Positions 1 to 8,735 are shown, numbered from the stretch's first letter. The stretch: 64,000 nucleotides of DNA from Nocardia transvalensis NBRC 15921 (GCF_000308875.1 NZ_BAGL01000127.1:62001-126000), one strand, 5' to 3'. The notes: a model not told the origin generated them from the sequence alone. Numbers and translations are program-made.

Positions 1-984
1 GAAATTGCCGAGGGTGGCGTCGGGGCCGTTGCCTACGATGTGTTCGGCCAGTTGTACGCGGACCGAGTCGGTGTTGCCGGCGGCGGTCATCGGGGGGCCG
101 TCGGGGATGCTCTGCGCGATGCGGAGCAGGGCGTCGTTGGTGGGGCCGGGGTTGGTGATGTAGTCGATCTGGGCCTGTTGCAGCAGGGGGACGAGCTTGG
201 TCAGGCAGGGGCCGAGCTTGTCCAGCTCGCCGCTGCGCACCGACCAGGCGTGCGGATACGTCTCGTACCCGGCTTCGTGGACGAGCAGGGATTTCACCGG
301 CTTCAACCAGCCCTTGACGTCGTGCTCCCAGCGATACGGCTCGTTGGACACGTAGCCCTGCTGCATGACCCGGCCGTGTTCGGCGACGAAACGGCTGGGC
401 GTGCCGTCGAACGACGCGTCGGCCTGCTCGGGGCGCACGAAGCCGTTGGCGATCAGGTAGTCCATGAAGGGCTTGCCCTCGCTGTAGACGACGGGCGCAC
501 CGGACGCGGCCACGTCCCGCCACGAGTTCACCTGGTAGGTCGCCGGATCCCACATGACGATCTGCGGATTGATATCCAGCGAGGCGAAGACGCCCTGCAC
601 CGGGAACTTGGCCTGGGACCGGATCGCCTCGTCGGTCGGCACGAAACCCAGTGTGATACTGGGGTCCTGGTACATCTGCGCGGGCACCGGCTGCCCGCCG
701 AGGAACGGCCCGCCGAGGCGAACCTCGACATTGATCCCGGTATCCTTCAACGGCCCGACATACGCGCCCTTCTTCACATCGACGGTTCCGTCGGGACCCA
801 CGAGCTGATAGGCCGCCGCACGTTCCGGCGTTGCGTACCAATCCGTTTGGATGACGACGGTCGACGGGCAGACCCCGGCCAGCGGGCCCTGCCCGGTGGG
901 CGCGGGCGTCGTGGTGGCGCTACTACAGGCCGACAGCACGGCGGCACAGGCGAGCGCCGTCACGGCGAAAAGGTGTTTCCTCAT
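1..984 (-). CDS. ABC transporter substrate-binding lipoprotein (partial, C-terminus off the window)
   Basis: Reads in from position 984 and stays open to the window edge, so the C-terminus is missing. The N-terminus is a lipoprotein signal: MRKHLFAVTALACAAVLSAC, with the lipobox cysteine at residue 20. The mature part resembles NMT1/ThiY/SsuA-type binding proteins, which hand small organic nitrogen or sulfur compounds to an importer at the outer face of the membrane. The ATG at 984 is preferred over one two codons upstream because AGGA lies 6 nt before it. It is last in an operon with the permease (1021-1869) and ATPase (1866-2690). The ligand is unknown; the neighbouring amidohydrolases suggest a cyclic or amidated nitrogen compound (inference). 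Confidence 0.85.
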   Translation of the reverse strand, partial: MRKHLFAVTALACAAVLSACSSATTTPAPTGQGPLAGVCPSTVVIQTDWYATPERAAAYQLVGPDGTVDVKKGAYVGPLKDTGINVEVRLGGPFLGGQPVPAQMYQDPSITLGFVPTDEAIRSQAKFPVQGVFASLDINPQIVMWDPATYQVNSWRDVAASGAPVVYSEGKPFMDYLIANGFVRPEQADASFDGTPSRFVAEHGRVMQQGYVSNEPYRWEHDVKGWLKPVKSLLVHEAGYETYPHAWSVRSGELDKLGPCLTKLVPLLQQAQIDYITNPGPTNDALLRIAQSIPDGPPMTAAGNTDSVRVQLAEHIVGNGPDATLGNF

Positions 985-1020
985 GAGCATTCCTGAAATG
1001 TCGAAGTGATCGGTGCGAAG

Positions 1021-1869
1021 CTATGCGCCGCGGTCGCGGCCGTGTGCCCGGTCGACACGACCGGCCAGAAAGTCGAAGAGCCAGAACAGGATCAGCCCGA
1101 CCAGCGAGGACAACAGCAGCGCGGTCAGCAGTTGCTCGGTCGCCAGCCGCTGCCGGTAGACGTCGATCATCCGCCCGATGCCCGGCTGCCCCTGCCGGAA
1201 GAAGAAGTCCGCGACGATCGAGCCGATGACGGCCATCCCGCCGGAGATCTTGAATCCCGAGATCATCGCCGGAAGCGCCGCCGGCAGTTGCAGTTTCACG
1301 AGGCGCTGCCAGCGGTTCGCGCCGTGCAGCGTGAACAGGTCGTGTTCGGCCGCGGCCACAGATTTCAGCCCGAACAGCGTATTCGTGATGACCGGGAACA
1401 GCGACACCATCACGCAGACGATGACGCGGCTGCCGAATTCGTATCCGAACCAGAATCCGAACAGCGGCACCACCGCCAGGATCGGAATCGTCTGCAGGAT
1501 CACCGCATACGGGTACAGCGAATACTCCGCCCACCGCGCCTGGCTCATGACCACCGCGAACGCGATACCCACCACGATCGCGATACCGAGCCCGACCAGC
1601 GCGATCTGCACCGTGGACCACAGCGCGCTCACGATCTCGGTGCGGGCCGCCGAATCCAGCAGTCCCTTCGAGAGCACCGTCTCCGGCGGCGGCAGCAGGA
1701 ACCGCGACTGCTCCGGCAGCAGGTAGTGCCCCGCGATGAACCACGCGATCATCACGATCGCGAACACCACGACGGGCGCGACGATGCGGACCGGCCCGCC
1801 CCGCAGGCGCGGAAGTCGTTGCCGCGCAGACACTCGCGCCGTCTCCGGGGCGCCGGTGACCGCCGTCAT
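1021..1869 (-). CDS. ABC transporter permease, SsuC/TauC type
   Basis: A 282-residue integral membrane protein with about six hydrophobic helices, beginning around residue 30 (RIVAPVVVFAIVMIAWFIAG). The cytoplasmic EAA-type loop, which docks on the ATPase, is visible as LHGANRWQRLVKLQLPAALP near residues 180-200. This is typical of binding-protein-dependent permeases for sulfonates, taurine, nitrate or pyrimidine precursors. The start ATG overlaps the stop of the ATPase gene by 4 bases (ATGA, 1866-1869), so the two are translationally coupled. It forms the membrane channel for the binding protein encoded at 1-984. Confidence 0.88.
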   Translation of the reverse strand: MTAVTGAPETARVSARQRLPRLRGGPVRIVAPVVVFAIVMIAWFIAGHYLLPEQSRFLLPPPETVLSKGLLDSAARTEIVSALWSTVQIALVGLGIAIVVGIAFAVVMSQARWAEYSLYPYAVILQTIPILAVVPLFGFWFGYEFGSRVIVCVMVSLFPVITNTLFGLKSVAAAEHDLFTLHGANRWQRLVKLQLPAALPAMISGFKISGGMAVIGSIVADFFFRQGQPGIGRMIDVYRQRLATEQLLTALLLSSLVGLILFWLFDFLAGRVDRAHGRDRGA

Positions 1870-2690
1870 GCCGCCGTCTCCCGCTCGGCGCCGTGCAACG
1901 CGGCGGACACCTCGGCGGCGATCTCACCGAACTCGGCGGTGAATCGGATCTCCGGCTTGCGCGGAAAGTCCAGCGGCACCGGAATTTCGGCGGCCACCCG
2001 GCCCGGCCGCCCGGTCAGCACGATCACACGCGTCGACATGAACACCGCCTCGGCGACGGAATGCGTCACGAACACCCCCGCGAAGGCGTCCCGCTGGAAC
2101 AGGCGGCTCACCTCCTCGTTCAGTCGCTGCCGGGTGATCTCGTCGAGGGCGCCGAACGGCTCGTCGAACAGGAACAGCTCGGGCCGCAGCGTCAGCGCGC
2201 GTGCGATCGACGCGCGCATCCGCATACCGCCGGACAACTGGGCGGGTTTGTGTTTCTCGAATCCGGCCAGCCCCACGCGTTCCAGCGCGTCGAGGGCGGC
2301 CGCCCGGCGGCTGCGGCGGTCGGCCCCGGACAGTTCGGCCGGCAGTTCGACATTGGCCAGCACGCTGCGCCACGCCAGCAGCGTCGCCTCCTGGAAGATG
2401 TAGCCGAGCCGTCCGGTGGCGACGTCGACCGTGCCGGAACTCGGCCGCTCGAATCCCGCGGCCAGCCGCAGCAGGGTCGACTTGCCGCACCCGGAGGGCC
2501 CGACCAGCGAGACGAATTCGCCTGGCCGGACCGCGATGTCGACATCCTGTAAAGCGTGGGTGCCGTTCGCGAACGTCAGCCCGACGCGGTGGAAGGTGAG
2601 CGACGAGCCGGGAGCCGCGCCCTCAGGGGCGGATTTCGTATACCCTGCCCGCTCCGCGTCCGCGGAGGTGGTCACTGCGGTGCTACTCAT
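1866..2690 (-). CDS. ABC transporter ATPase, SsuB/TauB type
   Basis: A 274-residue nucleotide-binding subunit. Walker A is GPSGCGKST, the Q-loop lies in YIFQEATLLAW, the ABC signature is LSGGMRMR, Walker B is ELFLFDEPFGALDE and the switch histidine sits in VTHSVAEA. These are the hallmarks of the nitrate/sulfonate/taurine ATPase family. An N-terminal extension of about 30 residues precedes the domain. It is the first gene of the three-gene importer operon. Its upstream region carries a TCGTATACA site (2752-2760), also found at the two amidohydrolase genes, so it is probably controlled by the GntR regulator at 4034-4705. Confidence 0.92.
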   Translation of the reverse strand: MSSTAVTTSADAERAGYTKSAPEGAAPGSSLTFHRVGLTFANGTHALQDVDIAVRPGEFVSLVGPSGCGKSTLLRLAAGFERPSSGTVDVATGRLGYIFQEATLLAWRSVLANVELPAELSGADRRSRRAAALDALERVGLAGFEKHKPAQLSGGMRMRASIARALTLRPELFLFDEPFGALDEITRQRLNEEVSRLFQRDAFAGVFVTHSVAEAVFMSTRVIVLTGRPGRVAAEIPVPLDFPRKPEIRFTAEFGEIAAEVSAALHGAERETAA

Positions 2691-2751
2691 ACCTAAGAGT
2701 TCTATCTGCGGGTCGTTGCCGCGGTCGTTCCGGATGATTAAGCGCTTGTTT

Positions 2752-2760
2752 CGTATACAA
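2752..2760. promoter_or_regulatory. GntR/FadR-type operator, copy 1 (TCGTATACA)
   Basis: TCGTATACA lies about 60 bases upstream of the importer ATPase start. It matches, in one orientation or the other, the sites at 3974-3982 and 4747-4756, and fits the FadR-subfamily half-site pattern (GT...AC inside flanking T and A). Confidence 0.55.
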
Positions 2761-3963
2761 TCAATTCACCAACACTCCGTCCCGGGCGACGACGCGCCCG
2801 CCTTTCAGCACCAGCCGACGTTCGGGCACGGAAACGACCGCCGCGCCGGGGGTTTCGGCGTCCACGGCGAAGAGATCGGCCGGCGCGCCGACCTCGAGCC
2901 CATACCGTTCGAGGCCGAGAACCCGTGCCCCGCCATAGGTTCCGGCGGCCAGCGCGAGTTCGATCTCCGAATCGGCGACCAGCCGGTCCCGGTAGGCGAC
3001 GGTGTTGATCCGCCGCAGCATGTCACCGTCGCCGTACGGGGTCCACAGATCGCGGATGCCGTCGTTGCCCAGCGCCAGTGCGGCATTCGCCGCGTGCATC
3101 ATCCGGACCGGGACGACCGGCGCCTCCCCCACCGCGCAGGTCACCATGGCGACACCGGCCTCGGCCAGCGCGTCCGCGACGCGGCGCTGCTCGTCGGCCG
3201 GCAGCGTCCCCATGGCGTAGGCGTGACTGATCGCGACCCGTCCGGACAGGCCGGTGGCCCTGGTGCGTTCGATGATCAGATCGAACTCCCAGGCGCCCAG
3301 CGGACCGCCGTCGTGCAGGTGGATGTCGACCTTCGCGCCGAACTTCTCGGCCAGCCCGAAAACGATGTCGAGCTGCGCGGCCGGATCGCGGTCGTACCCC
3401 GCCGGATCCAGTCCGCCGACCACCTCGACGCCGTCGGCCAGGGCCGCCGCCATCAGGTCGGCGGTCCCCGGACGGGTGATCAGGCCGCCCTGCGGGAACG
3501 CGACGAGTTCGACATCGATCCGCCCGGCGTGCCGAGCGGCGGCCGCCCGCACCGCCGCCACGCCGTCCAGCCCGACCTCGGGATCGATATCGACATGACT
3601 GCGCACATACGCCGTTCCGCGCCGCGCCATCTCGCCGAGCAGGTTCGCCGCGTACTCGGCGCTGGGCAGACCCAGTTCGGCGCGGCGGCCCTCGCCGTTG
3701 GCGATGCGGCCCGCCAGCGTCCGGCCGCCGGTGTTGGGCGTCCACGGACCGCTCCACAGCGTCTTGTCCAGGTGGCAGTGGCTGTCGACGAGGCCCGGAA
3801 ATACCAGGGCCCCAGCCAGATCGATGACGTCGGCGTCGACGGCCGACAGGCCGGCACCGATCGCCTCGATGCGCCCGTGACGGATCAGAATGTCGGCGAT
3901 CCCGGTGGGCTGTCCGGGCGTCCAGGGTCGTCCGCCGGTCACCAGCAGGTCGTTCACCGTCAT
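2761..3963 (-). CDS. Cytosine-deaminase-like metal-dependent amidohydrolase
   Basis: An amidohydrolase of about 400 residues. Metal ligands of the cytosine deaminase/AtzC family are all visible: HCHLDK (His62, His64), DIHLHDGG (His215), SHAYAMG (His247) and GNDGIRD (Asp301). Such enzymes hydrolyse ring C-N bonds in cytosine, creatinine-like compounds or s-triazines using one divalent metal. AGGAGG lies 2 bases before the ATG at 3963, a tight spacing; the GTG two codons later (3957) would have an 8-base spacer and is a good alternative start. It diverges from the GntR regulator, with an operator between them. The substrate is probably what the neighbouring importer brings in (inference). Confidence 0.85.
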   Translation of the reverse strand: MTVNDLLVTGGRPWTPGQPTGIADILIRHGRIEAIGAGLSAVDADVIDLAGALVFPGLVDSHCHLDKTLWSGPWTPNTGGRTLAGRIANGEGRRAELGLPSAEYAANLLGEMARRGTAYVRSHVDIDPEVGLDGVAAVRAAAARHAGRIDVELVAFPQGGLITRPGTADLMAAALADGVEVVGGLDPAGYDRDPAAQLDIVFGLAEKFGAKVDIHLHDGGPLGAWEFDLIIERTRATGLSGRVAISHAYAMGTLPADEQRRVADALAEAGVAMVTCAVGEAPVVPVRMMHAANAALALGNDGIRDLWTPYGDGDMLRRINTVAYRDRLVADSEIELALAAGTYGGARVLGLERYGLEVGAPADLFAVDAETPGAAVVSVPERRLVLKGGRVVARDGVLVN

Positions 3964-3973
3964 TGCCTCCTTC

Positions 3974-3982
3974 TGTATACGA
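3974..3982. promoter_or_regulatory. GntR/FadR-type operator, copy 2 (TGTATACGA)
   Basis: TGTATACGA is the reverse complement of TCGTATACA. It sits 11 bases upstream of the amidohydrolase start at 3963, in the 70-base gap shared with the divergent GntR gene, so one site could control both promoters and allow autoregulation. Confidence 0.55.
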
Positions 3983-4033
3983 CCGAAAAATGCAGTAGAT
4001 TCATGGAATTCGATCCGACCTCGTGGGGGCGAT

Positions 4034-4705
4034 ATGAGCGGCACCGTTCGGCGCATGACACCGCAGCAGGTGTGCCGCGCCCTCCGCGACGACATCATCA
4101 CCGGCGTCTTCGCGCCCGGTCAGCGCCTCACGGAGGACACCCTGGCCGAGCGCTACGGGGTGTCCCGGGTTCCGGTGCGGGAGGCGCTGCGCACCCTGCA
4201 GGCCGAGGGATTTGCCTGGTCGCGGCCTTATGCCGGGGTGTTCGTCGCGGAGCTGACCGAGGCGGAGGCCGCCGATCTGCTGGAGATCCGGGCCCAGCTC
4301 GAGCCGCTGTGCGCCGCCCGGGCCGCGGTCCGCCACACTCCCGAGCAGCTCGGGCGGCTCAAGGAGCTCACCGCGCTCGGCCAGGACGCGGTCCGCGGGG
4401 GCCGTCTCGACGAGGTCACCCGGCTCAACAGCCGCTTCCACGAGGTACTCGCGGAGGCGTCCGGCAGCACCCTGCTCGCCCAGCTGATCACCCAGCTCAG
4501 CCAGAAGATCGCCTGGGTGTACGCGGTCGAGTTGCCGCGTCGCGCCGGAGATTCCTGGCACGAACACGAGGACATCTGCGCGGCGCTGGAAGCAGGCGAC
4601 GCCGAGCGGGCGCGGGCGCTGGTGGCCGACCATATCGCCCACGCCGCCTCGGCGTACCGGCTGCGAGCCCGCCCGGAAGCCGCTGCGACACAGGATGCTT
4701 CGTAA
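4034..4705 (+). CDS. GntR-family transcriptional regulator (FadR subfamily)
   Basis: A 223-residue regulator. The N-terminal winged helix-turn-helix reads QVCRALRDDIITGVFAPGQR and continues through YGVSRVPVREALRTLQAEGF, the standard GntR signature. The all-helical C-terminal half (residues 75-215) matches the FCD ligand-binding domain of the FadR subfamily, with metal- or ligand-binding type residues such as NSRFHE and DHI.H. The start at 4034 has GGGGG about 5 bases upstream. It lies between two amidohydrolase genes and beside an importer whose control regions share one palindromic site, so it is very probably their regulator, responding to substrate or product. Usually such proteins repress until ligand binds. 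Confidence 0.9.
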   Translation: MSGTVRRMTPQQVCRALRDDIITGVFAPGQRLTEDTLAERYGVSRVPVREALRTLQAEGFAWSRPYAGVFVAELTEAEAADLLEIRAQLEPLCAARAAVRHTPEQLGRLKELTALGQDAVRGGRLDEVTRLNSRFHEVLAEASGSTLLAQLITQLSQKIAWVYAVELPRRAGDSWHEHEDICAALEAGDAERARALVADHIAHAASAYRLRARPEAAATQDAS

Positions 4706-4720
4706 CACCGGCGAAGCATC
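4694..4720 (+). terminator. Hairpin terminator of the GntR gene
   Basis: A perfect 9-bp stem GATGCTTCG/CGAAGCATC (4694-4702 and 4712-4720) has a 9-base loop that contains the TAA stop of the regulator. There is no U-tract, as is common for terminators in actinobacteria. It separates the regulator from the amidohydrolase gene that follows. Confidence 0.55.
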
Positions 4721-4746
4721 CCGCACCCCGGAACGAAACACGCCGG

Positions 4747-4756
4747 TCGTATACAA
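4747..4756. promoter_or_regulatory. GntR/FadR-type operator, copy 3 (TCGTATACAA)
   Basis: TCGTATACAA lies 31 bases upstream of the second amidohydrolase start at 4787, in a likely promoter position. It is the third copy of the motif in 2 kb, each beside a different gene of this unit. Confidence 0.55.
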
Positions 4757-4786
4757 CTGGTGTCGTAATTCTCTCGGGAGGTATCC

Positions 4787-6073
4787 ATGGCGGATCTGGT
4801 CTTGCGCGATGCCCGCATCGCCGACGATGCGGAGCCGGTCGACATCGTCATCACGGACGGCGTCATCACGGCGATCGGGCACGGGCTGCCGGTGTCCGCC
4901 GCCGACGAGATCGACTGCGCCGCACGGGTCGTCATCCCCGGCCTGATCGAATCGCATCTGCACCTGGACAAGGCGCTGCTGGATGCCGAGCGCCCGAACC
5001 CCACCGGCACCCTCGCGGGGGCGATCGCGGTCACCGCCGAACTCAAGAGCGGATTCACCGTCGACTCCATCCGCGAGCGCGCCCGCCGCGTGCTCGACGC
5101 GGCGATCGCCCACGGCACCACGGTGATCCGGGCGCACCCCGATGTCGATCCCATCGTGGGCCTGCACGGCGTGCGGGCGCTGCTGGAACTGCGCGAAGAG
5201 TATCGCGAGCGCATCGACCTGCAGATCGTCGCGTTTCCCCAGGAGGGCATCCTCCGCGCGCCCGGCACCCTGAAGTTGCTGCGCGAGAGCCTGCTGTCGG
5301 GTGCGGACGTGATCGGCGGCTGCGCCTACAACGAGGCGACGGTCGCCGACTGCCGCCGTCACGTCGACATCGTGTTCGACCTGGCCGCGGAATTCGCTGT
5401 GCCCGTGGACATCCACGCGGATTTCGCCGACGACGGCACCGATCCCCGATTCGCCATGGCCGACTACATCGCCGAGGCCACCGAGCGCGCGGGCATGGGC
5501 GGGCGAGTGACGCTGGGGCATATGACGTCGCTGGCGGGGCGGACGCCCGAACAGCGCAGCCGCACCCTGGCCCGCCTCGCCGACGCCGGGGTCGCGGTCG
5601 TCCCGCTGCCGGCCACCGACATGCACCTGGGCGGGCGCTCCGACACCACCAATGTCCGGCGCGGCATCGCGCCCATCCGCGAGCTGTGGCAGGCCGGTGT
5701 GACCACCGCCTACTCCTCCAACAACATTCGCAATGCCTTCACCCCGTACGGTAATGCCGACCTGCTCGACATCGGCCTGTTCCTGGCGCAGACCTGCCAC
5801 CTCTCCGGCCCGGCGGACATGCTGCGCGTGCTGGATATGGCGACCGGTCAGGCCGCCCGGGTGACCGGCATCGCCGATCGCCACGGCATCCGCGTCGGCG
5901 CGACGGCCGATCTGGTGGTGCTGTCCTCTCACCGTGTCGCGGACGTCCTGCTGGACCGTCCCGACCGCTGCTATGTACTCAAGGCGGGCCGAGTCGTGGC
6001 CCGCACCACGCGCATTCGCGAACTCGCGTGGGACGAGACGGTCGTCGCTCATGCGGCCCGCTCGTTTCCCTGA
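4787..6073 (+). CDS. Cytosine-deaminase-like amidohydrolase with an altered metal site
   Basis: A 428-residue paralogue of the enzyme at 2761-3963, with a good ribosome site (GGGAGG at 4776-4781). HLHLDK (His57, His59), VDIHADF (His210) and LGHMTSL (His245) are kept. The strand that normally carries the catalytic metal-binding Asp (SDNIRD type) reads SSNNIRNAF here, placing Asn312 where family members have Asp. It may therefore have changed chemistry, a different metal dependence, or act on a related substrate. It has its own operator (4747-4756). Its last 25 bases overlap the 3' end of the convergent ATPase gene. Confidence 0.8.
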   Translation: MADLVLRDARIADDAEPVDIVITDGVITAIGHGLPVSAADEIDCAARVVIPGLIESHLHLDKALLDAERPNPTGTLAGAIAVTAELKSGFTVDSIRERARRVLDAAIAHGTTVIRAHPDVDPIVGLHGVRALLELREEYRERIDLQIVAFPQEGILRAPGTLKLLRESLLSGADVIGGCAYNEATVADCRRHVDIVFDLAAEFAVPVDIHADFADDGTDPRFAMADYIAEATERAGMGGRVTLGHMTSLAGRTPEQRSRTLARLADAGVAVVPLPATDMHLGGRSDTTNVRRGIAPIRELWQAGVTTAYSSNNIRNAFTPYGNADLLDIGLFLAQTCHLSGPADMLRVLDMATGQAARVTGIADRHGIRVGATADLVVLSSHRVADVLLDRPDRCYVLKAGRVVARTTRIRELAWDETVVAHAARSFP

Positions 6074-6855
6074 TGGACCAAGGCGTCGACACGGCGCTTG
6101 TAGTCGTTGAATTCCGGTGCGGTCGTGTCGCGTTCGGCGGGCAGGTCGATATCGAGGATCTGCCGAACGTGCCCCGCGTTGCCGTGCGCCGAGCCGCCCG
6201 CCATCACCACGACCCGATCCGCGAGGTACACCGCCTCATCGATGCTGTGCGTGATGAACACGACCGTGACACCGGTCTCGCGATGAATCCGTTTCAGCTC
6301 GGCCTGCATGGCGGAACGTGTCAGGGCGTCCAATGCCCCGAACGGCTCGTCCATCAGCAGGACCGCGGGCCGGTTCGCCAGGACGCGGGCGATCGCCACC
6401 CGCTGCTGCATGCCCCCGGACAGCTGATGCGGGAACGCGTCGCGCATGCGGGCGAGCCCGACCGTCGCCAGGCAGCGTTCGGTGGTCTCGCGGACGTCGG
6501 CACGGGTCAGGCGCGCCTGTTTCGGCCCGTACGCGATGTTCTCGGCCACGGTGAGCCACGGGAACAGGCCGTAGTCCTGGAACACGACGCCGCGATCCGG
6601 GCCGGGTCCGGTGATCGGCTCGTCACCGACGGTCACCGAACCCGTTGTGGGGGACTCGAATCCGGCGAGTATGCGCAGCAGCGTGGATTTGCCGCCGCCG
6701 CTCGCGCCGACGACGCAGACGAATTCGCCGGCGGTGATGTCCAGCCCGATGGCCTCGACGGCGAACCCGTCCGCGCCGGGGTAGCGCTTGCCGAGGCGTT
6801 CGATGTGGATGTGGGCCGGGCGGCGCGGACGGCGGCCGGTGGTGTAGATCTTCAC
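6049..6855 (-). CDS. ABC transporter ATPase, SsuB/TauB type (second importer)
   Basis: A 268-residue ATPase. Walker A is GASGGGKST, the Q-loop lies in VVFQDYGLFPW, the signature is LSGGMQQR, Walker B is AVLLMDEPFGALDA and the H-loop lies in ITHSIDEA. It starts with GTG at 6855, 12 bases after the permease stop, and is the last gene of a five-gene operon: acetamidase/formamidase, amidase, binding protein, permease, ATPase. It energises import of the amide-like substrate that the two hydrolases are presumed to break down. Its 3' end overlaps the convergent amidohydrolase gene by 25 bases. Confidence 0.92.
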   Translation of the reverse strand: MKIYTTGRRPRRPAHIHIERLGKRYPGADGFAVEAIGLDITAGEFVCVVGASGGGKSTLLRILAGFESPTTGSVTVGDEPITGPGPDRGVVFQDYGLFPWLTVAENIAYGPKQARLTRADVRETTERCLATVGLARMRDAFPHQLSGGMQQRVAIARVLANRPAVLLMDEPFGALDALTRSAMQAELKRIHRETGVTVVFITHSIDEAVYLADRVVVMAGGSAHGNAGHVRQILDIDLPAERDTTAPEFNDYKRRVDALVHQGNERAA

Positions 6856-6867
6856 GGTGACCTCGTC

Positions 6868-7770
6868 TTACGTGGCGGCGGGGAGGAGTGGGCGGCGGCG
6901 CACGAGCATGCGGACCGCGAGCAGCAGCACGCGGTCGGCGAGGAATCCGGCCAGGCCGATGACGATCATGACCGCGACGATGAGATCGGTGCGGGACTGC
7001 TCCCGGGCCTGGGTGATCAGCGCGCCCAATCCGACTCGGATGCCGACGGTTTCGCCGACGACGAGAATCACCCAGGACAGTCCGAGCGCGATCCGCAGGC
7101 CGGAGACGATGCCCGGCACCGCGGCCGGGAGCACGACCTTGTACAGCGTCTGCGCCGGTCGGGTGCCGAGCATCGCCGCCGCCTCGAACAGTCGCGGCGG
7201 CACGGCCTGCACCCCGGCGATGGTGTTGAGCAGGATCGCGAACACGGCGGCGAGGAACACCAGGAAGATGGTCGACCGGTCGCCGAACCCGATGATCAGC
7301 AGCGACAGCGGCGCCCACGCGGTGACCGGAATCGGCCGGATCAGATTGATCGTCGGCTCCACCATCCGGTACACGAGGCGGGAGCGGCCCATGACGATGC
7401 CGAGGGGGACGGCGATGAGGGCGGCGAGCGCGAAACCCTGCACCACCCGCACGGTGCTGGCGTACAGATGCAGCCACAGGGTGCCGCTGTAGGTGTCGTC
7501 GATGAGGCCGCCGAACCCCAGATCGGCCAGCCGCCGCGCCACCTCGAGCGGCGTGGGCAGGTATCGCATCTGGATGCCCAGCGGCAGTGTCCAGCCGCCG
7601 TGTACTCCCCTGTCCCACAACAGGATCAGCAGCGCGGGCACCGGCAGCGCCCACAGCAGGGACAGCGCCCGGGACCGGTAGCGCGCGACCACGCGAGGGG
7701 CCTGCTCGGTGGGCGCGGCGGTAGCCGTGCCGGTGCCGGGCTGAGCGGGTGCGTCGGCGCGCGTCATCAC
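6868..7770 (-). CDS. ABC transporter permease, SsuC type (second importer)
   Basis: A 300-residue membrane permease with about six transmembrane helices. The EAA-type coupling loop is recognisable at AAMLGTRPAQTLYKVVLPAA followed by VPGIVSGLRIALG. The start is either GTG at 7770, giving a 4-base GTGA overlap with the binding-protein stop, or the ATG one codon later at 7767. Both imply translational coupling. It is not a copy of the first importer's permease (1021-1869): sequence and length differ, so the two systems probably have different ligands. Confidence 0.88.
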   Translation of the reverse strand: MMTRADAPAQPGTGTATAAPTEQAPRVVARYRSRALSLLWALPVPALLILLWDRGVHGGWTLPLGIQMRYLPTPLEVARRLADLGFGGLIDDTYSGTLWLHLYASTVRVVQGFALAALIAVPLGIVMGRSRLVYRMVEPTINLIRPIPVTAWAPLSLLIIGFGDRSTIFLVFLAAVFAILLNTIAGVQAVPPRLFEAAAMLGTRPAQTLYKVVLPAAVPGIVSGLRIALGLSWVILVVGETVGIRVGLGALITQAREQSRTDLIVAVMIVIGLAGFLADRVLLLAVRMLVRRRPLLPAAT

Positions 7771-8735
7771 GCGCCCGCTGTCTCTACGACGCCGGTGTCG
7801 AACACCTTCGTCATATCGGGGGCCTGGGGCAGCTGGTCGAAGGCGACCATCTGCTCGGCCAGCGCCGCCACGCGTTGCCGGTACTCGTCGTCGAGTTCCC
7901 AGCGCAGCGTGACATTTCCGACGGAGGTGTCCGCCACGGCGCGGTCGAGGCCGAAGGTGTCGACCAGGCCCTGCGCCCAGGCGTCGTGGTCGGACTTCAT
8001 GAAGTTCAGCGCCTGGATCAGGCTGTGCACGGTCTGCCGCGCCCGCTCACGATCGCCGGTGAGCAGTTCGCCGCGTGTGCCGAGGACGATGTTGACGCCG
8101 CCGATCGCGGTGTCGTACGGCGAGAGTATCTGCCGCGCACCGGCTCTCAGCGCGAGGGAGACGCCGGTCTCGGCGCTGAGGAAGCCGTCGATCTGCCCGG
8201 ATCGGTAGGCGTTCACCATATCCGAGTAGGCCAGGTTGACCAGCTGCACATCGGTCGCCGGATCGAGTCCGTGCGCGCGCAGCGTCAGCTTCAGCAGGAT
8301 CTCCTGGGACGAGCCCGCCGGGTATCCGATCTTCTTGCCGCGCAAGTCGTTCGGGGTCGTGATCTCGGGACGGCCGACGAATCCGGAGCCGCCGTTCGCG
8401 GCCGAGGCGATGATCCGCACGTCCTGTCCGGCGGCGATGCCCGCCAGCATCGACGGCGCGCCCAGCAGGCCGAAGTCGACGGCGCCGGAGGCGAGGGCGT
8501 TCTTGATATCCGGCGAGTTCTCGAACAGGACGATCTCGTAGGTGGTGCCCGCGGGCGCGAATCGCTGCATGAAATACGGTGCGTACAAATGCGGTTGACC
8601 GCGCAGGGTGCCGATGCGGATGGCGTGCGGATCCGAGCCGCCGACACTGTCGGGAGTGGAGATACAGGCGGTGAGCCCGGCGAGCGTCACCACGGCGAAC
8701 ACGGCCGCGAGCAGGGCACGGAGGGGGCGTTTCAT
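7767..8735 (-). CDS. ABC transporter substrate-binding lipoprotein (second importer)
   Basis: A 322-residue lipoprotein. The signal ends in LAGLTAC, with the lipidated Cys at residue 24. The mature protein has SsuA/NMT1-type features such as GAVDFGLLGAPSMLAGIAAG and PNDLRGKKIGYPAGSS, typical of binding proteins for alkanesulfonates, nitrate and aromatic or amide compounds. Its ATG overlaps the amidase stop by 4 bases (ATGA, 8732-8735). The operon with two amide hydrolases suggests the ligand is an amide or related nitrogen compound (inference). Confidence 0.88.
   Translation of the reverse strand: MKRPLRALLAAVFAVVTLAGLTACISTPDSVGGSDPHAIRIGTLRGQPHLYAPYFMQRFAPAGTTYEIVLFENSPDIKNALASGAVDFGLLGAPSMLAGIAAGQDVRIIASAANGGSGFVGRPEITTPNDLRGKKIGYPAGSSQEILLKLTLRAHGLDPATDVQLVNLAYSDMVNAYRSGQIDGFLSAETGVSLALRAGARQILSPYDTAIGGVNIVLGTRGELLTGDRERARQTVHSLIQALNFMKSDHDAWAQGLVDTFGLDRAVADTSVGNVTLRWELDDEYRQRVAALAEQMVAFDQLPQAPDMTKVFDTGVVETAGA

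Noticed and set aside
2416..5754. A long plus-strand frame spanning the amidohydrolase and GntR genes
   Set aside because: Crosses three genes with clear motifs in other frames and contains none itself.
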